Of a stretch of DNA of 64,000 nt, positions 27,836 to 35,968 are shown one piece after another. The stretch's first letter is position 1, and every line of letters begins with the position of its first letter. The stretch is from contig JACKHI010000001.1 of the NCBI GenBank assembly GCA_020639075.1, forward strand, positions 5,332,001 through 5,396,000, read 5' to 3'. Position numbers and translations under genes: made by a program. This DNA is from Phycisphaerales bacterium (GTDB lineage Bacteria; Planctomycetota; Phycisphaerae; UBA1845; UTPLA1). A model generated the notes under the pieces. That model saw only the letters and a program-made list of their open reading frames with translations, was not told where the DNA came from and searched no databases.

Positions 27836-29541
27836 TGCAGGTCTGTACGGCGTATTACGGCAGCAGCGCGATCCGCCAGGCGGCGGGTTCGCGTATTCTG
27901 CAATTTGCGCCGGACCTGTCGCGCGATCGCGTCGCATTTGATGCGCCATTGATCGATCCCGTGCGCTTTCGTGAAGCGATCAGTGCGCTGCACGACGTCG
28001 TCATCAACGACCTGCGGTATCAGCCGCGGGACAAGACGGCCTACAAGGCGTGGAAAGAGGCCCAGCGACAACGAGAGGCCATGATCCGCCGAGATGCTGT
28101 CGTCGCCGCGACTCGGGAGTTTGAAGCCAAACGCGGTCAGCCCGTACCCAAAGATCTGAAGAAGGCATACGACGCGGCGAAGCATCGGTATTGGATTGCC
28201 CGCCGCGGTCTGAACGACTGGCTTCGGAAAAATGATCCGACGCTGTGGCGTAAGCTGATGCCGTACGATCCTGTTATCACAGTCGCCGATGACGTCGTTT
28301 TCTTCGAGTGCTTTTCGGCGGATGAGTCGAGCTACGGCTGCCTGACGGCAGATCGATCGGCGTGTTTCGGCAACGGCAATGGCGTCGAGTTCGGCACGAC
28401 GAATGTCGACTACTCGTGGGACCTGTACGACAGTTTTCAGTCGCTGCGTTCGTATCGCGAGACGCGGTTTTCGATCAATCCCGAAGGCTTCGCCGTCGCC
28501 ACGAAGGACTCGCCGAACTATCACGAAGAAAAGATCGACTTGCCCGACGGCTGGCTGCGAGGGTTCATGCAATTGCAGGCCGCTATGTGTCTGCCGATGC
28601 GGAAAGTCACGCTGTCCGTGGCGAGCGTCTATTCCCTGCTGGCGTTTCTGAAGCGTCGCAAGGCGAGGACGAGTCCGCGGGCGATCCGCTTCGAGCTTTT
28701 CGACGGTCGCCCGCCGCGTATGGTGCTTGAGCCATGGGAGCAATTGATCGAGAGCCACGGCGCGGCGTACCGCGGGCCAGCCGGTGATCCGATTCGAATC
28801 TGGGGACGACGTCGCCTGCTGGTGTTGTCGCGATTGTTGCCGCTGGCAGAGGGCGTCGATGTGTACCTCCTCGGAACAGGGCTCCCCAGTTTCTGGGTCG
28901 TGCGCATGGGCGGTATTCGCCTGACGCTGGGCCTGTCGGGCTGGACGGCGAACGATTGGACGCGCGGTTCGGCCGTCGACATGTTGATGCCGCCGAGCCA
29001 TCCGTCAGACACCCAAATCGCCCAAGTGGCGACGGCGCTCAACCAATCGCGTCGCTCTTCGCTGACGGATCTCACGAATGCAACCAGCGCTTCGCCCGAT
29101 CTCGTTGCGGCGTCGCTGAATCAGCTCGCACTGCGCGGCCAGGTCATTCGCGATCTTGATGGCGGATGCTATCGCTGGAGACAGGTCCTGCCGATGGCGC
29201 TGGGCGACAAGGAACTCGGGCCGCCGCATCCGGAGCGCGTCGGCGCGCTGCAGATCCGCGTGCGACGACTTGTAACAATCGAGTCGGCACAGAAGGGGCC
29301 TCGCGGCGGCGTGATTCTCGTGGGTAAGGCGGAGAGCAAGCCGGTCGAAGCGCTGATCGACGACGAAGGAATGATTCGCAAAGGCAAGTGCGTTTGCAGT
29401 TATCACTACAAGTATGGAATTCGGAACGGACCGTGCCGCCACATCCAGGCGCTGCGCGACATGCACAACCAGATTGCGGACAATGACGCGTCCACACGCG
29501 GTTGGTATGATCGGGCGCGCCAATGGGCGACGGGCCAATGA
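27835..29541 (+). CDS. winged-helix and SWIM zinc-finger protein of the retron
   Basis: 568 residues. Residues ~405-450 (SSLTDLTNATSAS..VAASLNQLALRGQVI..GGCYRW) look like a winged helix. A SWIM zinc finger follows: C519-x-C521-x12-C534-x-H536. The N-terminal ~400 residues are mixed helix/strand with basic patches (KAWKEAQRQREAMIRRD) and no known motif. The ATG overlaps the previous stop, with a GGGGAG site. Both fingers suggest DNA or RNA binding; as part of a retron it would be the effector or a regulator of it. Which of the two partners is toxic cannot be told. Confidence 0.85.
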   Translation: MQVCTAYYGSSAIRQAAGSRILQFAPDLSRDRVAFDAPLIDPVRFREAISALHDVVINDLRYQPRDKTAYKAWKEAQRQREAMIRRDAVVAATREFEAKRGQPVPKDLKKAYDAAKHRYWIARRGLNDWLRKNDPTLWRKLMPYDPVITVADDVVFFECFSADESSYGCLTADRSACFGNGNGVEFGTTNVDYSWDLYDSFQSLRSYRETRFSINPEGFAVATKDSPNYHEEKIDLPDGWLRGFMQLQAAMCLPMRKVTLSVASVYSLLAFLKRRKARTSPRAIRFELFDGRPPRMVLEPWEQLIESHGAAYRGPAGDPIRIWGRRRLLVLSRLLPLAEGVDVYLLGTGLPSFWVVRMGGIRLTLGLSGWTANDWTRGSAVDMLMPPSHPSDTQIAQVATALNQSRRSSLTDLTNATSASPDLVAASLNQLALRGQVIRDLDGGCYRWRQVLPMALGDKELGPPHPERVGALQIRVRRLVTIESAQKGPRGGVILVGKAESKPVEALIDDEGMIRKGKCVCSYHYKYGIRNGPCRHIQALRDMHNQIADNDASTRGWYDRARQWATGQ

Positions 29542-29561
29542 CTAAACACATGGACAACGTG

Positions 29562-29582
29562 CATGCCCGCCGGGCGGGCATG
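29562..29582 (+). terminator. hairpin after the WH-SWIM gene
   Basis: CATGCCCGCC and GGCGGGCATG are perfect inverted arms around one base (a real loop would be ~3 bases). It lies 20 bases past the stop and 22 bases before the retron RNA, with no U-run. It may insulate or help process the retron RNA from the upstream message. Confidence 0.5.
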
Positions 29583-29604
29583 ACAATGGAGACGAAAGGG
29601 GTTA

Positions 29605-29618
29605 GGCCGATCACCTGA
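29605..29618 (+). repeat. retron a1 arm
   Basis: A 14-base arm, perfect inverted match to 29794-29807. In retrons this duplex brings the branch G next to the start of reverse transcription. Confidence 0.85.
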
Positions 29619-29688
29619 GACTTTTTCTGCGGCGTTCCGCCGTGGTTGAGATTGGCTTTGCATGCATCCCCAAGGCCGTTGTTCGTAT

Positions 29689-29761
29689 GGCCCAACGCAC
29701 ACCCCGTGCGGTTGGCCATGACAAGCCGAGGCTTCCTACCGCACGGGGTGTGCGTTGGGCC
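29689..29761 (+). repeat. msd hairpin: perfect 24-base inverted arms
   Basis: Left arm 29689-29712 and right arm 29738-29761 are exact reverse complements; the 25-base loop can form a small AAGC/GCTT stem (29723-29734). The outer CCAA (29670-29673) can also pair with TTGG (29762-29765). The resulting msDNA would be a long, nearly perfect DNA hairpin, as in several known msDNAs. Confidence 0.85.
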
Positions 29762-29793
29762 TTGGTTAACGACCTCGGTCCGGAGATCTGAAG

Positions 29794-29807
29794 TCAGGTG
29801 ATCGGCC
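29794..29807 (+). repeat. retron a2 arm
   Basis: A 14-base arm, perfect inverted match to 29605-29618. cDNA synthesis would start just inside this arm and run towards the msr. Confidence 0.85.
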
Positions 29808-29840
29808 CCCCGATCTTCATTCGAAAGTCGGTTGAGGTTC

Positions 29841-31475
29841 ATGGGGCTGTTTGATTTCTTCAAGCAGATGTTCGGCGGGCGCAGCGTGCAGGAGAAGTGC
29901 GTGCGTTGTCGGCAACCCCTTCGGATGGGCGCCCTGTTTTGCGGCAATTGCAAACATCCGCGGGGCGCTCCGTATCCGATTCCGCTGGCGCAAACAAAGC
30001 GGTCCGATCAAGGCGCCGCAAACGCGCCGCGCGTTCGGCCGCAGAATCTCGTCGGACTGGACGCTGACAAGTTCAAGCCGATGACGACATCCGAGGCGAT
30101 GGCGACGATCGACAACGAGGATTCGTTTAAGTCGGCCTATCTCGATTCCCTGAACGCAATCCCCGATGCGAGCCTGCCGCGCATTCAGGTCATCGATCGC
30201 ACGATGGTCGGGCTTGGATTGATCGCGCCGGAAGAGCTGGTGCACATACACGACGTCGGCAAGGCGATGGGCGAGCTCCGCGGCGACTGGTCGTCAATCC
30301 ACGCCCGCGGACAACAGGCCGTGCAGCTTTCGCGCGAGGAGCGTGCGGCGCGCAAACAGCAAAAAATCGAAGAGGCCGCGCGGCGCAGGCAGGCACGGGC
30401 CGAGGCTATCGCGCGGCGAAAAGCGACGGACATCGTCTTCCTGGGGCGAGGCGTCTCTCGCGGTCTCGCGGATCGTCGGGCCAATGTCGAAGCACTGAAA
30501 CGAGCCGGATTGCCGGTGCTGGCGGCGCCTTCCGACGTGTCGGTCGCGATGAACATCTCGATACCGCGGCTGAAGTTCCTCGCCTTCCACAGCGATGCCC
30601 CCGAGCGCGTGCACTACGTCTCGTTCAGCGTGCCCAAAAAGTCGGGCGGAATGCGACTACTTTCAGCCCCGCATCAGTCGATGGATGAAGCCCAGCGATG
30701 GATTCTCGACAACGTGCTTTGCAAGATTCCTACGCATTCGGCGGCGCACGGATTTGTCACGGGGTGCTCGACTGTCACCAACGCAGAGCCGCACGTCGGC
30801 GCGCGAACGCTCGTCAACGTCGACCTGAAGGACTTCTTTCCGTCGATTACGTTTCCGCGCGTGATGGGCTTGTTTCAATCGCTGGGTTATTCGCCGGCCG
30901 TTGCGACGATTTTTGCGCTCCTTTGCACGGAGGCGCCGCGCCGAGTAATGAAGTACGCGGGCAGGGTATTTCACGCCGCGACGGGACCGCGATCGCTGCC
31001 GCAAGGGGCGTGTACGAGCCCGGCCATTTCGAATCTCGTCGCGCGCGGTATCGATCGGCGACTTGAGGGCATCGCACGGAGACTCGATTGGACGTACACG
31101 CGTTACGCGGACGACCTGTCGTTCTCGCGGAAGGACGCGGGCGAGCCGCACGTCGGCTACCTGCTGGCGAGGATTCGTCACATCGCGCAGGACGAGGGAT
31201 TCGAAGTCAACGAAAAGAAAACGCGCGTGCAGCGACCGAACCAGCGGCAGACAGTGACGGGACTCGTCGTCAACGACAAAGTCAACGTGTCGAGGAAGGA
31301 CATCCGCCGCATCCGCGCGATTCTCCATCGCGCAAAGCACGAGGGCCTCGCGCGGCAGAATCGTGAGGATCATCCCTATTTCGAGAGCTGGCTGCGCGGG
31401 ATGATCGCCTACATCTCAATGGTGAATCCGACTGTCGGCCAATCGATGCGCACGCAATTCGACGCATTGGCGTAA
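29841..31475 (+). CDS. retron reverse transcriptase with N-terminal zinc ribbon
   Basis: 544 residues from the ATG at 29841; a TTG at 29832 is an alternative. The N-terminus has two CxxC knuckles (C20/C23, C34/C37), then a ~200-residue extension with a basic helix (AARKQQKIEEAARRRQARAE). The polymerase has motif A DLKDFFPS (D328), the retron-specific NAxxH as NAEPH (314-318), the active site YADD (422-425) and VTG (472-474). It makes msDNA from the RNA just upstream. The NAxxH/VTG pair separates it from group II intron and DGR enzymes. It is cotranscribed with, or just downstream of, the ARM and WH-SWIM genes. Confidence 0.93.
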   Translation: MGLFDFFKQMFGGRSVQEKCVRCRQPLRMGALFCGNCKHPRGAPYPIPLAQTKRSDQGAANAPRVRPQNLVGLDADKFKPMTTSEAMATIDNEDSFKSAYLDSLNAIPDASLPRIQVIDRTMVGLGLIAPEELVHIHDVGKAMGELRGDWSSIHARGQQAVQLSREERAARKQQKIEEAARRRQARAEAIARRKATDIVFLGRGVSRGLADRRANVEALKRAGLPVLAAPSDVSVAMNISIPRLKFLAFHSDAPERVHYVSFSVPKKSGGMRLLSAPHQSMDEAQRWILDNVLCKIPTHSAAHGFVTGCSTVTNAEPHVGARTLVNVDLKDFFPSITFPRVMGLFQSLGYSPAVATIFALLCTEAPRRVMKYAGRVFHAATGPRSLPQGACTSPAISNLVARGIDRRLEGIARRLDWTYTRYADDLSFSRKDAGEPHVGYLLARIRHIAQDEGFEVNEKKTRVQRPNQRQTVTGLVVNDKVNVSRKDIRRIRAILHRAKHEGLARQNREDHPYFESWLRGMIAYISMVNPTVGQSMRTQFDALA

Positions 31476-31486
31476 GGCGTCTGCCG

Positions 31487-31514
31487 GCGGACCGTTCAAT
31501 TCCGTAGGGTCCGC
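31487..31514 (+). terminator. weak hairpin after the RT gene
   Basis: GCGGACC (31487-31493) pairs with GGTCCGC (31508-31514) across a 14-base loop, 11 bases after the RT stop. No U-run. A possible end of the retron transcript. Confidence 0.3.
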
Positions 31515-31601
31515 AGTGCGGATAATTCCCTCGCTGATTCAAACCGCGATTGAACAGCGGGTGATCCGTATCGCGCACTCGTCGGACCTTCGGGAACAAG
31601 C

Positions 31602-32147
31602 ATGAAACTCCTGAACACCAGGGTACGCCGCTGCGTTCGAGCTGGCGGCCTCGCGGCGGGAATCGCGATCTTGTTTGCAGTCTCCTATGTCGGGTATGTG
31701 TACTATCGAGAAAAGCCCCGAGTGCAGCTGATTCAGCAATCGATGGCCAATATCACATCGGCGATTCGCTGTTACATCGATGATCACGGCACAATGCCCG
31801 GCGGGATGGAAGATCTCATCGCGGCCGGGGTGGTCACCAGAATCCCGCCTTGCAGACCGATCGGGCTGAATGACGAACGATCGACGACAGAATATCGTCT
31901 CAGCCTCGATTGGAATGATCACGAGCTTTATTACTGGAACGACATCGTGGTCCATTGGGACGTTACCGCACAGACCTTGCAGGTGCACGACGGCATCATG
32001 GTCAACCGTTCAAATGGCAAACCGGACTTCATCATCGGCAGACGCGACTTGTTCAATCAGGATCATGTTGTCTATCACCTCAACTTTTCCCTCATACTGT
32101 TCGAGGCGTTGTCAAAGGCGTCGGGCGCTGCGGATAGCGACGGCTAG
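31602..32147 (+). CDS. membrane-anchored protein of unknown function, pseudopilin-like start
   Basis: 181 residues. A basic N-terminus (VRRCVRAG) leads into one membrane span (LAAGIAILFAVSYVGYVYY, about 17-35). The following helix and loop (QQSMANITSAIRCYIDDHGTMPGGMEDLIAAG) recall the helix and first loop of type II secretion pseudopilins, but the cleavage motif is not clear. The rest is beta-rich. It is in the same direction as, and 126 bases after, the retron RT; a functional link is not shown. No family is named with confidence. Confidence 0.65.
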   Translation: MKLLNTRVRRCVRAGGLAAGIAILFAVSYVGYVYYREKPRVQLIQQSMANITSAIRCYIDDHGTMPGGMEDLIAAGVVTRIPPCRPIGLNDERSTTEYRLSLDWNDHELYYWNDIVVHWDVTAQTLQVHDGIMVNRSNGKPDFIIGRRDLFNQDHVVYHLNFSLILFEALSKASGAADSDG

Positions 32148-32193
32148 CAGTTGAACTCCTGGAGCCTCCCTCAGAGAAAGTAGGGTCTCAACC

Positions 32194-33525
32194 ATGTCCT
32201 TTAGTCTGAAGCGACTCGCTTGTTCGCTTGTTGCAGTTTTATCGATCACGGCGCCGACGCTGGCCCAGAACGAAGCCGATGCCAAACGGATCGACGACGC
32301 GCGAAAGTACGTCGGCTGGCTCCGCGAAGGCAGCTTTGACAAGTGCGTCGCCGCAAGCGATGCGACGATGGGTAGCGCCCTGCCCGCGGAGAAGCTCGCC
32401 GAAATGTGGAAGAGCATCGAAACCAACTTCGGCGCCTACGACAGCGAGATCTCCGCCTCAGTCTCGAAGATCGGCCAGTATCAATCCGTCGTGCTCGTCA
32501 GCAAGTTCGCCAATTCCGCGCTTGATGTTCGCATCACGTTCGATGCGGATGGCAAAGTCGCGGGGTTGTTTTTCGCGCCTTCCGCTCAGAGCACAACCTA
32601 TGAACCTCCCGACTATGCGAGCCCGAAGGACTTCGAGGAAGTGCCCGTCACTGTCGGTACGACGGAGTTCCCGCTTGATGGCACATTGACGCTGCCCAGG
32701 CAAGGCGCACCTTTCAGCGCCGTCGTCCTCGTCCACGGCAGCGGTCCCCACGATCAGGACGAGACGATCTTCGGTAACAAGCCGTTCAAAGATCTGGCCT
32801 GGGGCCTGGCAAGCAATCGCATCGCCGTGCTTCGGTATGAGAAGCGGACGAAGAAATACGGCGCGACAATGGAACCGAGCACGGTCACAATCGACACGGA
32901 GACGGCCGATGATGCCGTCGCGGCCGTTCATTTCCTGATGAAACGCAGCGATATCCGCGCCGATCGCGTGTACGTCATTGGCCATAGTTTGGGCGCGACG
33001 GCGGCCCCGTACATCGCATCCAGGGAAAAGCGCATTGCGGGCATCGTCATGATGGCCGCCGCGGCGCGACCGCTCTACGAACTCGTCGCTGACCAGGTGA
33101 ATTATCTGGCCAATACGGACGGCGCCGTGTCCGACGAGGAATCAAAGGCGATCAACGAAGCGATGGATGTCGTCAACAAACTCCGCGCCGGCAAGGCGGA
33201 TCCGGGCGACATGCTGCTCGGCGTGCCTGCACAATACTGGAAAGGACTGGATCGCATGGACCCCGTCGGATTCGCGACGAAACTCGATCGTCCCATGCTG
33301 ATCCTCCAGGGTGCTCGAGACTACCAGGTGACGTACAAGGACTACGCCATCTGGAAGGACCGGCTTCACGGTCGAAAGAACGCCACGCTGCGTCGATATG
33401 ACAAGCTCGACCATCTCTTTCACGCGGGCGAAGGGCCGTCCACGCCGGATCAGTATCAACGGAAGGGCTACGTCGATGCTGTCGTGATTCGCGACATTGC
33501 GGCGTGGATCAAAGACAATGAATGA
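32194..33525 (+). CDS. secreted DUF3887 plus alpha/beta hydrolase protein
   Basis: 443 residues. A signal peptide ends near APTLAQ. Residues ~28-130 match a DUF3887-like helical/beta domain (RKYVGWLREGSFDKCVAAS). The rest is an alpha/beta hydrolase: oxyanion region VLVHGSGPHDQDE, nucleophile elbow GHSLGA, an acidic residue after LILQGARDYQV and a final DHLFHAGEG for the His. It probably cleaves an ester or peptide bond in the periplasm; the substrate is unknown. The ATG is preceded by a weak site (GTAGGG). Confidence 0.85.
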   Translation: MSFSLKRLACSLVAVLSITAPTLAQNEADAKRIDDARKYVGWLREGSFDKCVAASDATMGSALPAEKLAEMWKSIETNFGAYDSEISASVSKIGQYQSVVLVSKFANSALDVRITFDADGKVAGLFFAPSAQSTTYEPPDYASPKDFEEVPVTVGTTEFPLDGTLTLPRQGAPFSAVVLVHGSGPHDQDETIFGNKPFKDLAWGLASNRIAVLRYEKRTKKYGATMEPSTVTIDTETADDAVAAVHFLMKRSDIRADRVYVIGHSLGATAAPYIASREKRIAGIVMMAAAARPLYELVADQVNYLANTDGAVSDEESKAINEAMDVVNKLRAGKADPGDMLLGVPAQYWKGLDRMDPVGFATKLDRPMLILQGARDYQVTYKDYAIWKDRLHGRKNATLRRYDKLDHLFHAGEGPSTPDQYQRKGYVDAVVIRDIAAWIKDNE

Positions 33526-33606
33526 CGTCGACGCATGATGGACGCGTCGCGATCGGTGATTCGATCAAGATGTCGCAAAGTTCGCCGACTCGTGGACTTC
33601 GTCGCG

Positions 33607-33747
33607 TCAGAGGTTGCAGCCGAACAGCGAGCCGACGCCGAATGTCAGGTCCGGCGCCGTCACACCAAAGATGCCGTAGAAAGCATCCAGAACCGCCTGC
33701 GGGAACTGAACAAAAACCGTGATCAGCGTGCAGAGAATACTCGTCAT
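33607..33747 (-). CDS. 46-residue hydrophobic microprotein, tandem paralogue B
   Basis: The ATG at 33747 (site AGGAAG, 8 bases ahead) gives a short protein with ILCTLI near the start, a hydrophobic middle (VFVQFPQAVLDAFYGIFG) and a LFGC end. It aligns with the neighbouring 43-residue protein: shared ILCxLI, Q..L..F..IFG, and LFxC at matched places. One conserved Cys stands near each end. An upstream in-frame start would add 20 residues but lacks a ribosome site. Unknown function; likely membrane-associated. Confidence 0.65.
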   Translation of the reverse strand: MTSILCTLITVFVQFPQAVLDAFYGIFGVTAPDLTFGVGSLFGCNL

Positions 33748-33819
33748 CGATACAGCTTCCTGTTCGGCGATTTCCGTTATTGGCGCGTCATACACTGCGC
33801 ACCGCAATAGATGCGACGA

Positions 33820-33951
33820 CTAGCAGTTGAACAGACCGAGGATATCGTTGACAAACGAGGCGTTTTCGATTCCGAAGATGTTCAGGAAAAAGTTGAGAAA
33901 GCCCTGGATGGGTGTCAGCGTGGCTTCGATCAGTACACAAAGAATGCCCAT
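33820..33951 (-). CDS. 43-residue hydrophobic microprotein, tandem paralogue A
   Basis: The ATG at 33951 has a GGGAG site about 10 bases upstream. The protein starts MGILCVLIEATLTP, has an amphipathic middle (QGFLNFFLNIFGIEN) and ends in LGLFNC. It is homologous to the protein encoded 72 bases downstream on the same strand, with Cys at both ends conserved. Neither resembles a known toxin or leader peptide clearly. Tandem duplication plus ribosome sites is the evidence that both are genes. Confidence 0.65.
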   Translation of the reverse strand: MGILCVLIEATLTPIQGFLNFFLNIFGIENASFVNDILGLFNC

Positions 33952-34073
33952 GATTTTTCGTCTCCCGTCCTAAGTATCATCGTCCAAATGTCAGGCGGGC
34001 TCGAATTCCTCGTCGCCGCCGATCCGACGATTATAAGCATCTCGCTTCCCGTGGACGATCCAGCCGGAGCGAA

Positions 34074-35591
34074 TCACGCCAGCGGGCCGATTTCCGCCTC
34101 TACGGCCTTTAGCACGTCCCCTCGACGCAGAATCTCGATCGCCTTGTTGATGTCCTCCCCGAAGGCCCGATCGGCGTCCGCGAAGGCAATTTCGCGGCGG
34201 AGGGTTGCGTGGGCGATTCGAGGCCCGATGCCCGGCTTCAGCGGCAGGCGGAAGTCCAGCGCCTGGCAGGCGCCTAGCATTTCGATTGCCAGGACCATTT
34301 CGACCTGGTCCATGACCTCGTGGCACTTCACTGCGCTGGTCGCGCCCATACTCACGTGGTCTTCCTGCCCCAGGCTGCTCGGGATCGAATCGACGCTCGC
34401 CGGCATGCACGCCGTCTTGCACGCGTTGACAAGCGCCGCCGCCGTGTACTGGACGATCATGAATCCGCTGTTCAACCCCGTGTCGCGCAGCAAGAGCGCC
34501 GGCAGCTCTTCGTCGCCGAACAGCAACATATACAGCCGACGTTCCGAGATGTTCGCCCATTCCGTCAGGGCCATCGCAATGTAGTCCAGCGTCAGCGCGA
34601 GCGATTCGCCGTGAAACAGACCGCCCGACACGACTTTGTCGCCGAGAATCACGGGATTGTCCGTCACGGAGTTCAGCTCGACTTCGACAACCTCGCACAT
34701 GTGTCGAAGCGCGTCGCGGCATGCGCCGTGGACGGCCGGAACGCAGCGAAGGCAATATGGATCCTGCACTTTCGTGCAATTGGCATGCGATGCGAGGATC
34801 TCGCTGTCCGCCATCAGGCGGCGCACATTCTCCGACGTCTCGCAGGCGCCTCGATGCGGGCGCAGCTGCATCAGCTCCACCCCGAACGGACTCAGGCTGC
34901 CTTTCGCGGCTTCGATGGAAATCGACGCGATGATGTCCGCATGCTTGGCGAGCTGGCGTGCGCGGATGGCGACGTCTGCCGCGTACGCAAGCATCATCTG
35001 CGTTCCGTTGATGAGGGCGAGACCGTCCTTGGCCCCGAGCGATATTCTCGCAATGCCCGCTTCCTCGAAGGCCTTCTCCGCGGCGACTGTCTGGTGATTC
35101 ACACGAACCTGGCCGCGACCGATCAGCGGGAGCACCAGATGCGCGAGCGGCGCCAGATCGCCGCTGGCGCCGAGCGAGCCGCGCCGCGGTATGACGGGCA
35201 GCACGTCCGCATTGAGCATCGCGGCGAGGGCGTCGATGCAGGCGGGTTGGATCCCGCTGGCCCCGACAAGCAAGGCGTTGATCTTCAACAACAGCATGAG
35301 GCGGACGATCTGGTCGGGAATCGGCTCGCCGACGCCCACGGCATGGGACACCAACAGGTTTTCCTGAAGCCTGGCAAGATCCGCAGTGCCGATCCGCTTG
35401 TTGCAGAGGCGGCCGAATCCCGTGTTGACGCCATAAATAACGTCGCCCGAGGCCAAGTGCCGTTCGACTTCGGCGCGTGCGCTCGCGACGCGTTCTCGCG
35501 CCGCGTCGCTGATGTCGACCCGGATGGGGCGCCCGTGCAGTTCGGCGAGCGTGTCGAGATCAAGTTGGCCGTTCCCGAGCGTCAGCGTCAT
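34074..35591 (-). CDS. hutH: histidine ammonia-lyase
   Basis: 505 residues; converts histidine to urocanate and ammonia. The MIO cofactor triad Ala-Ser-Gly is in GSLGASGDLAPLAH (142-144). S82-H83 in VSHAVGVGEP is the histidine-type selector; tyrosine and phenylalanine lyases differ there. NTGFGRL and ALINGTQMM are also typical. Ribosome site AGGA before the ATG. No other hut gene is nearby, so the rest of the pathway must be elsewhere or the enzyme serves another role. Confidence 0.93.
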   Translation of the reverse strand: MTLTLGNGQLDLDTLAELHGRPIRVDISDAARERVASARAEVERHLASGDVIYGVNTGFGRLCNKRIGTADLARLQENLLVSHAVGVGEPIPDQIVRLMLLLKINALLVGASGIQPACIDALAAMLNADVLPVIPRRGSLGASGDLAPLAHLVLPLIGRGQVRVNHQTVAAEKAFEEAGIARISLGAKDGLALINGTQMMLAYAADVAIRARQLAKHADIIASISIEAAKGSLSPFGVELMQLRPHRGACETSENVRRLMADSEILASHANCTKVQDPYCLRCVPAVHGACRDALRHMCEVVEVELNSVTDNPVILGDKVVSGGLFHGESLALTLDYIAMALTEWANISERRLYMLLFGDEELPALLLRDTGLNSGFMIVQYTAAALVNACKTACMPASVDSIPSSLGQEDHVSMGATSAVKCHEVMDQVEMVLAIEMLGACQALDFRLPLKPGIGPRIAHATLRREIAFADADRAFGEDINKAIEILRRGDVLKAVEAEIGPLA

Positions 35592-35968
35592 GAGTTCCTG
35601 TCCTTATGGGGGCGATTTCGGATGACCGCCTGCAATTCTGGGCGAGTATATGACGATGAGCGGGGTCTCGACCAGCCGATTCGATCTGTCGGCCTCACGA
35701 AATCGAGGTCGGAATGCGGGGATGCCGGCGCCCTCGGCGGCGACAATCGACGGCCTGAAACGGGTGTTGGGGCCGGATTCCCGGATGACGGATCCCCTCC
35801 GCTTGACACGAGCCGTATCCGCTGTTTACTGGTGCTTTGGCGAAGGTGTCGACGGGTCCGATGTCCGGCGACGTCACGGTGTATGTTCATGGAGACGCGA
35901 CGGCGCGTGTCGAAGTTCGGGAGTGGCTCCTCACTTCGATCTGCGCCCCGGATATTTGGAGTATTGCG
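35592..35968. other. 377-base divergent region between hutH and a small membrane gene
   Basis: No gene supported; the open frames are shadows. It contains the promoter candidate at 35803-35830 and so the leader of the small membrane-protein gene, about 130 bases long. Confidence 0.5.
35803..35830 (+). promoter_or_regulatory. sigma-70-like promoter for the 48-residue membrane protein
   Basis: TTGACA (35803-35808), a 16-base spacer and TTTACT (35825-35830). A perfect -35 box and a 4/6 -10 box. It faces the small membrane gene, whose ATG is at 35969. Confidence 0.5.

Larger units (their letters stand above)
29605..29807 (+). ncRNA. retron msr-msd RNA (template for msDNA)
   Basis: A structured region between the WH-SWIM and RT genes with the layout of a retron RNA. 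Its ends are perfect inverted repeats: a1 GGCCGATCACCTGA (29605-29618) and a2 TCAGGTGATCGGCC (29794-29807). The GGGG/CCCC runs outside could extend the stem past a TTA bulge. Next comes an msr-like part with a GC hairpin (29629-29643, loop TTC) and a TTGG/CCAA pair (29652-29655 with 29670-29673). The msd part is a long hairpin with perfect 24-base arms. A G at 29617 or 29619 is the natural candidate for the 2'-5' branch. The RT start codon is 33 bases after a2. Confidence 0.88.

Noticed and set aside
27349..29001. A 550-residue minus-strand frame under the ARM and WH-SWIM genes
   Set aside because: Low-complexity Arg/Ala/Ser translation; the plus-strand genes have ribosome sites, coupling and a zinc finger.
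29562..29582. The palindromic hairpin as part of the retron RNA
   Set aside because: It lies outside the a1/a2 pair and would not be included in the msr-msd unit; treated as a separate stem.
29841..31475. Group II intron or diversity-generating retroelement RT
   Set aside because: No maturase or endonuclease domain, no intron domain V/VI, no TR/VR repeats; NAxxH and VTG motifs plus the upstream RNA mark it as a retron.
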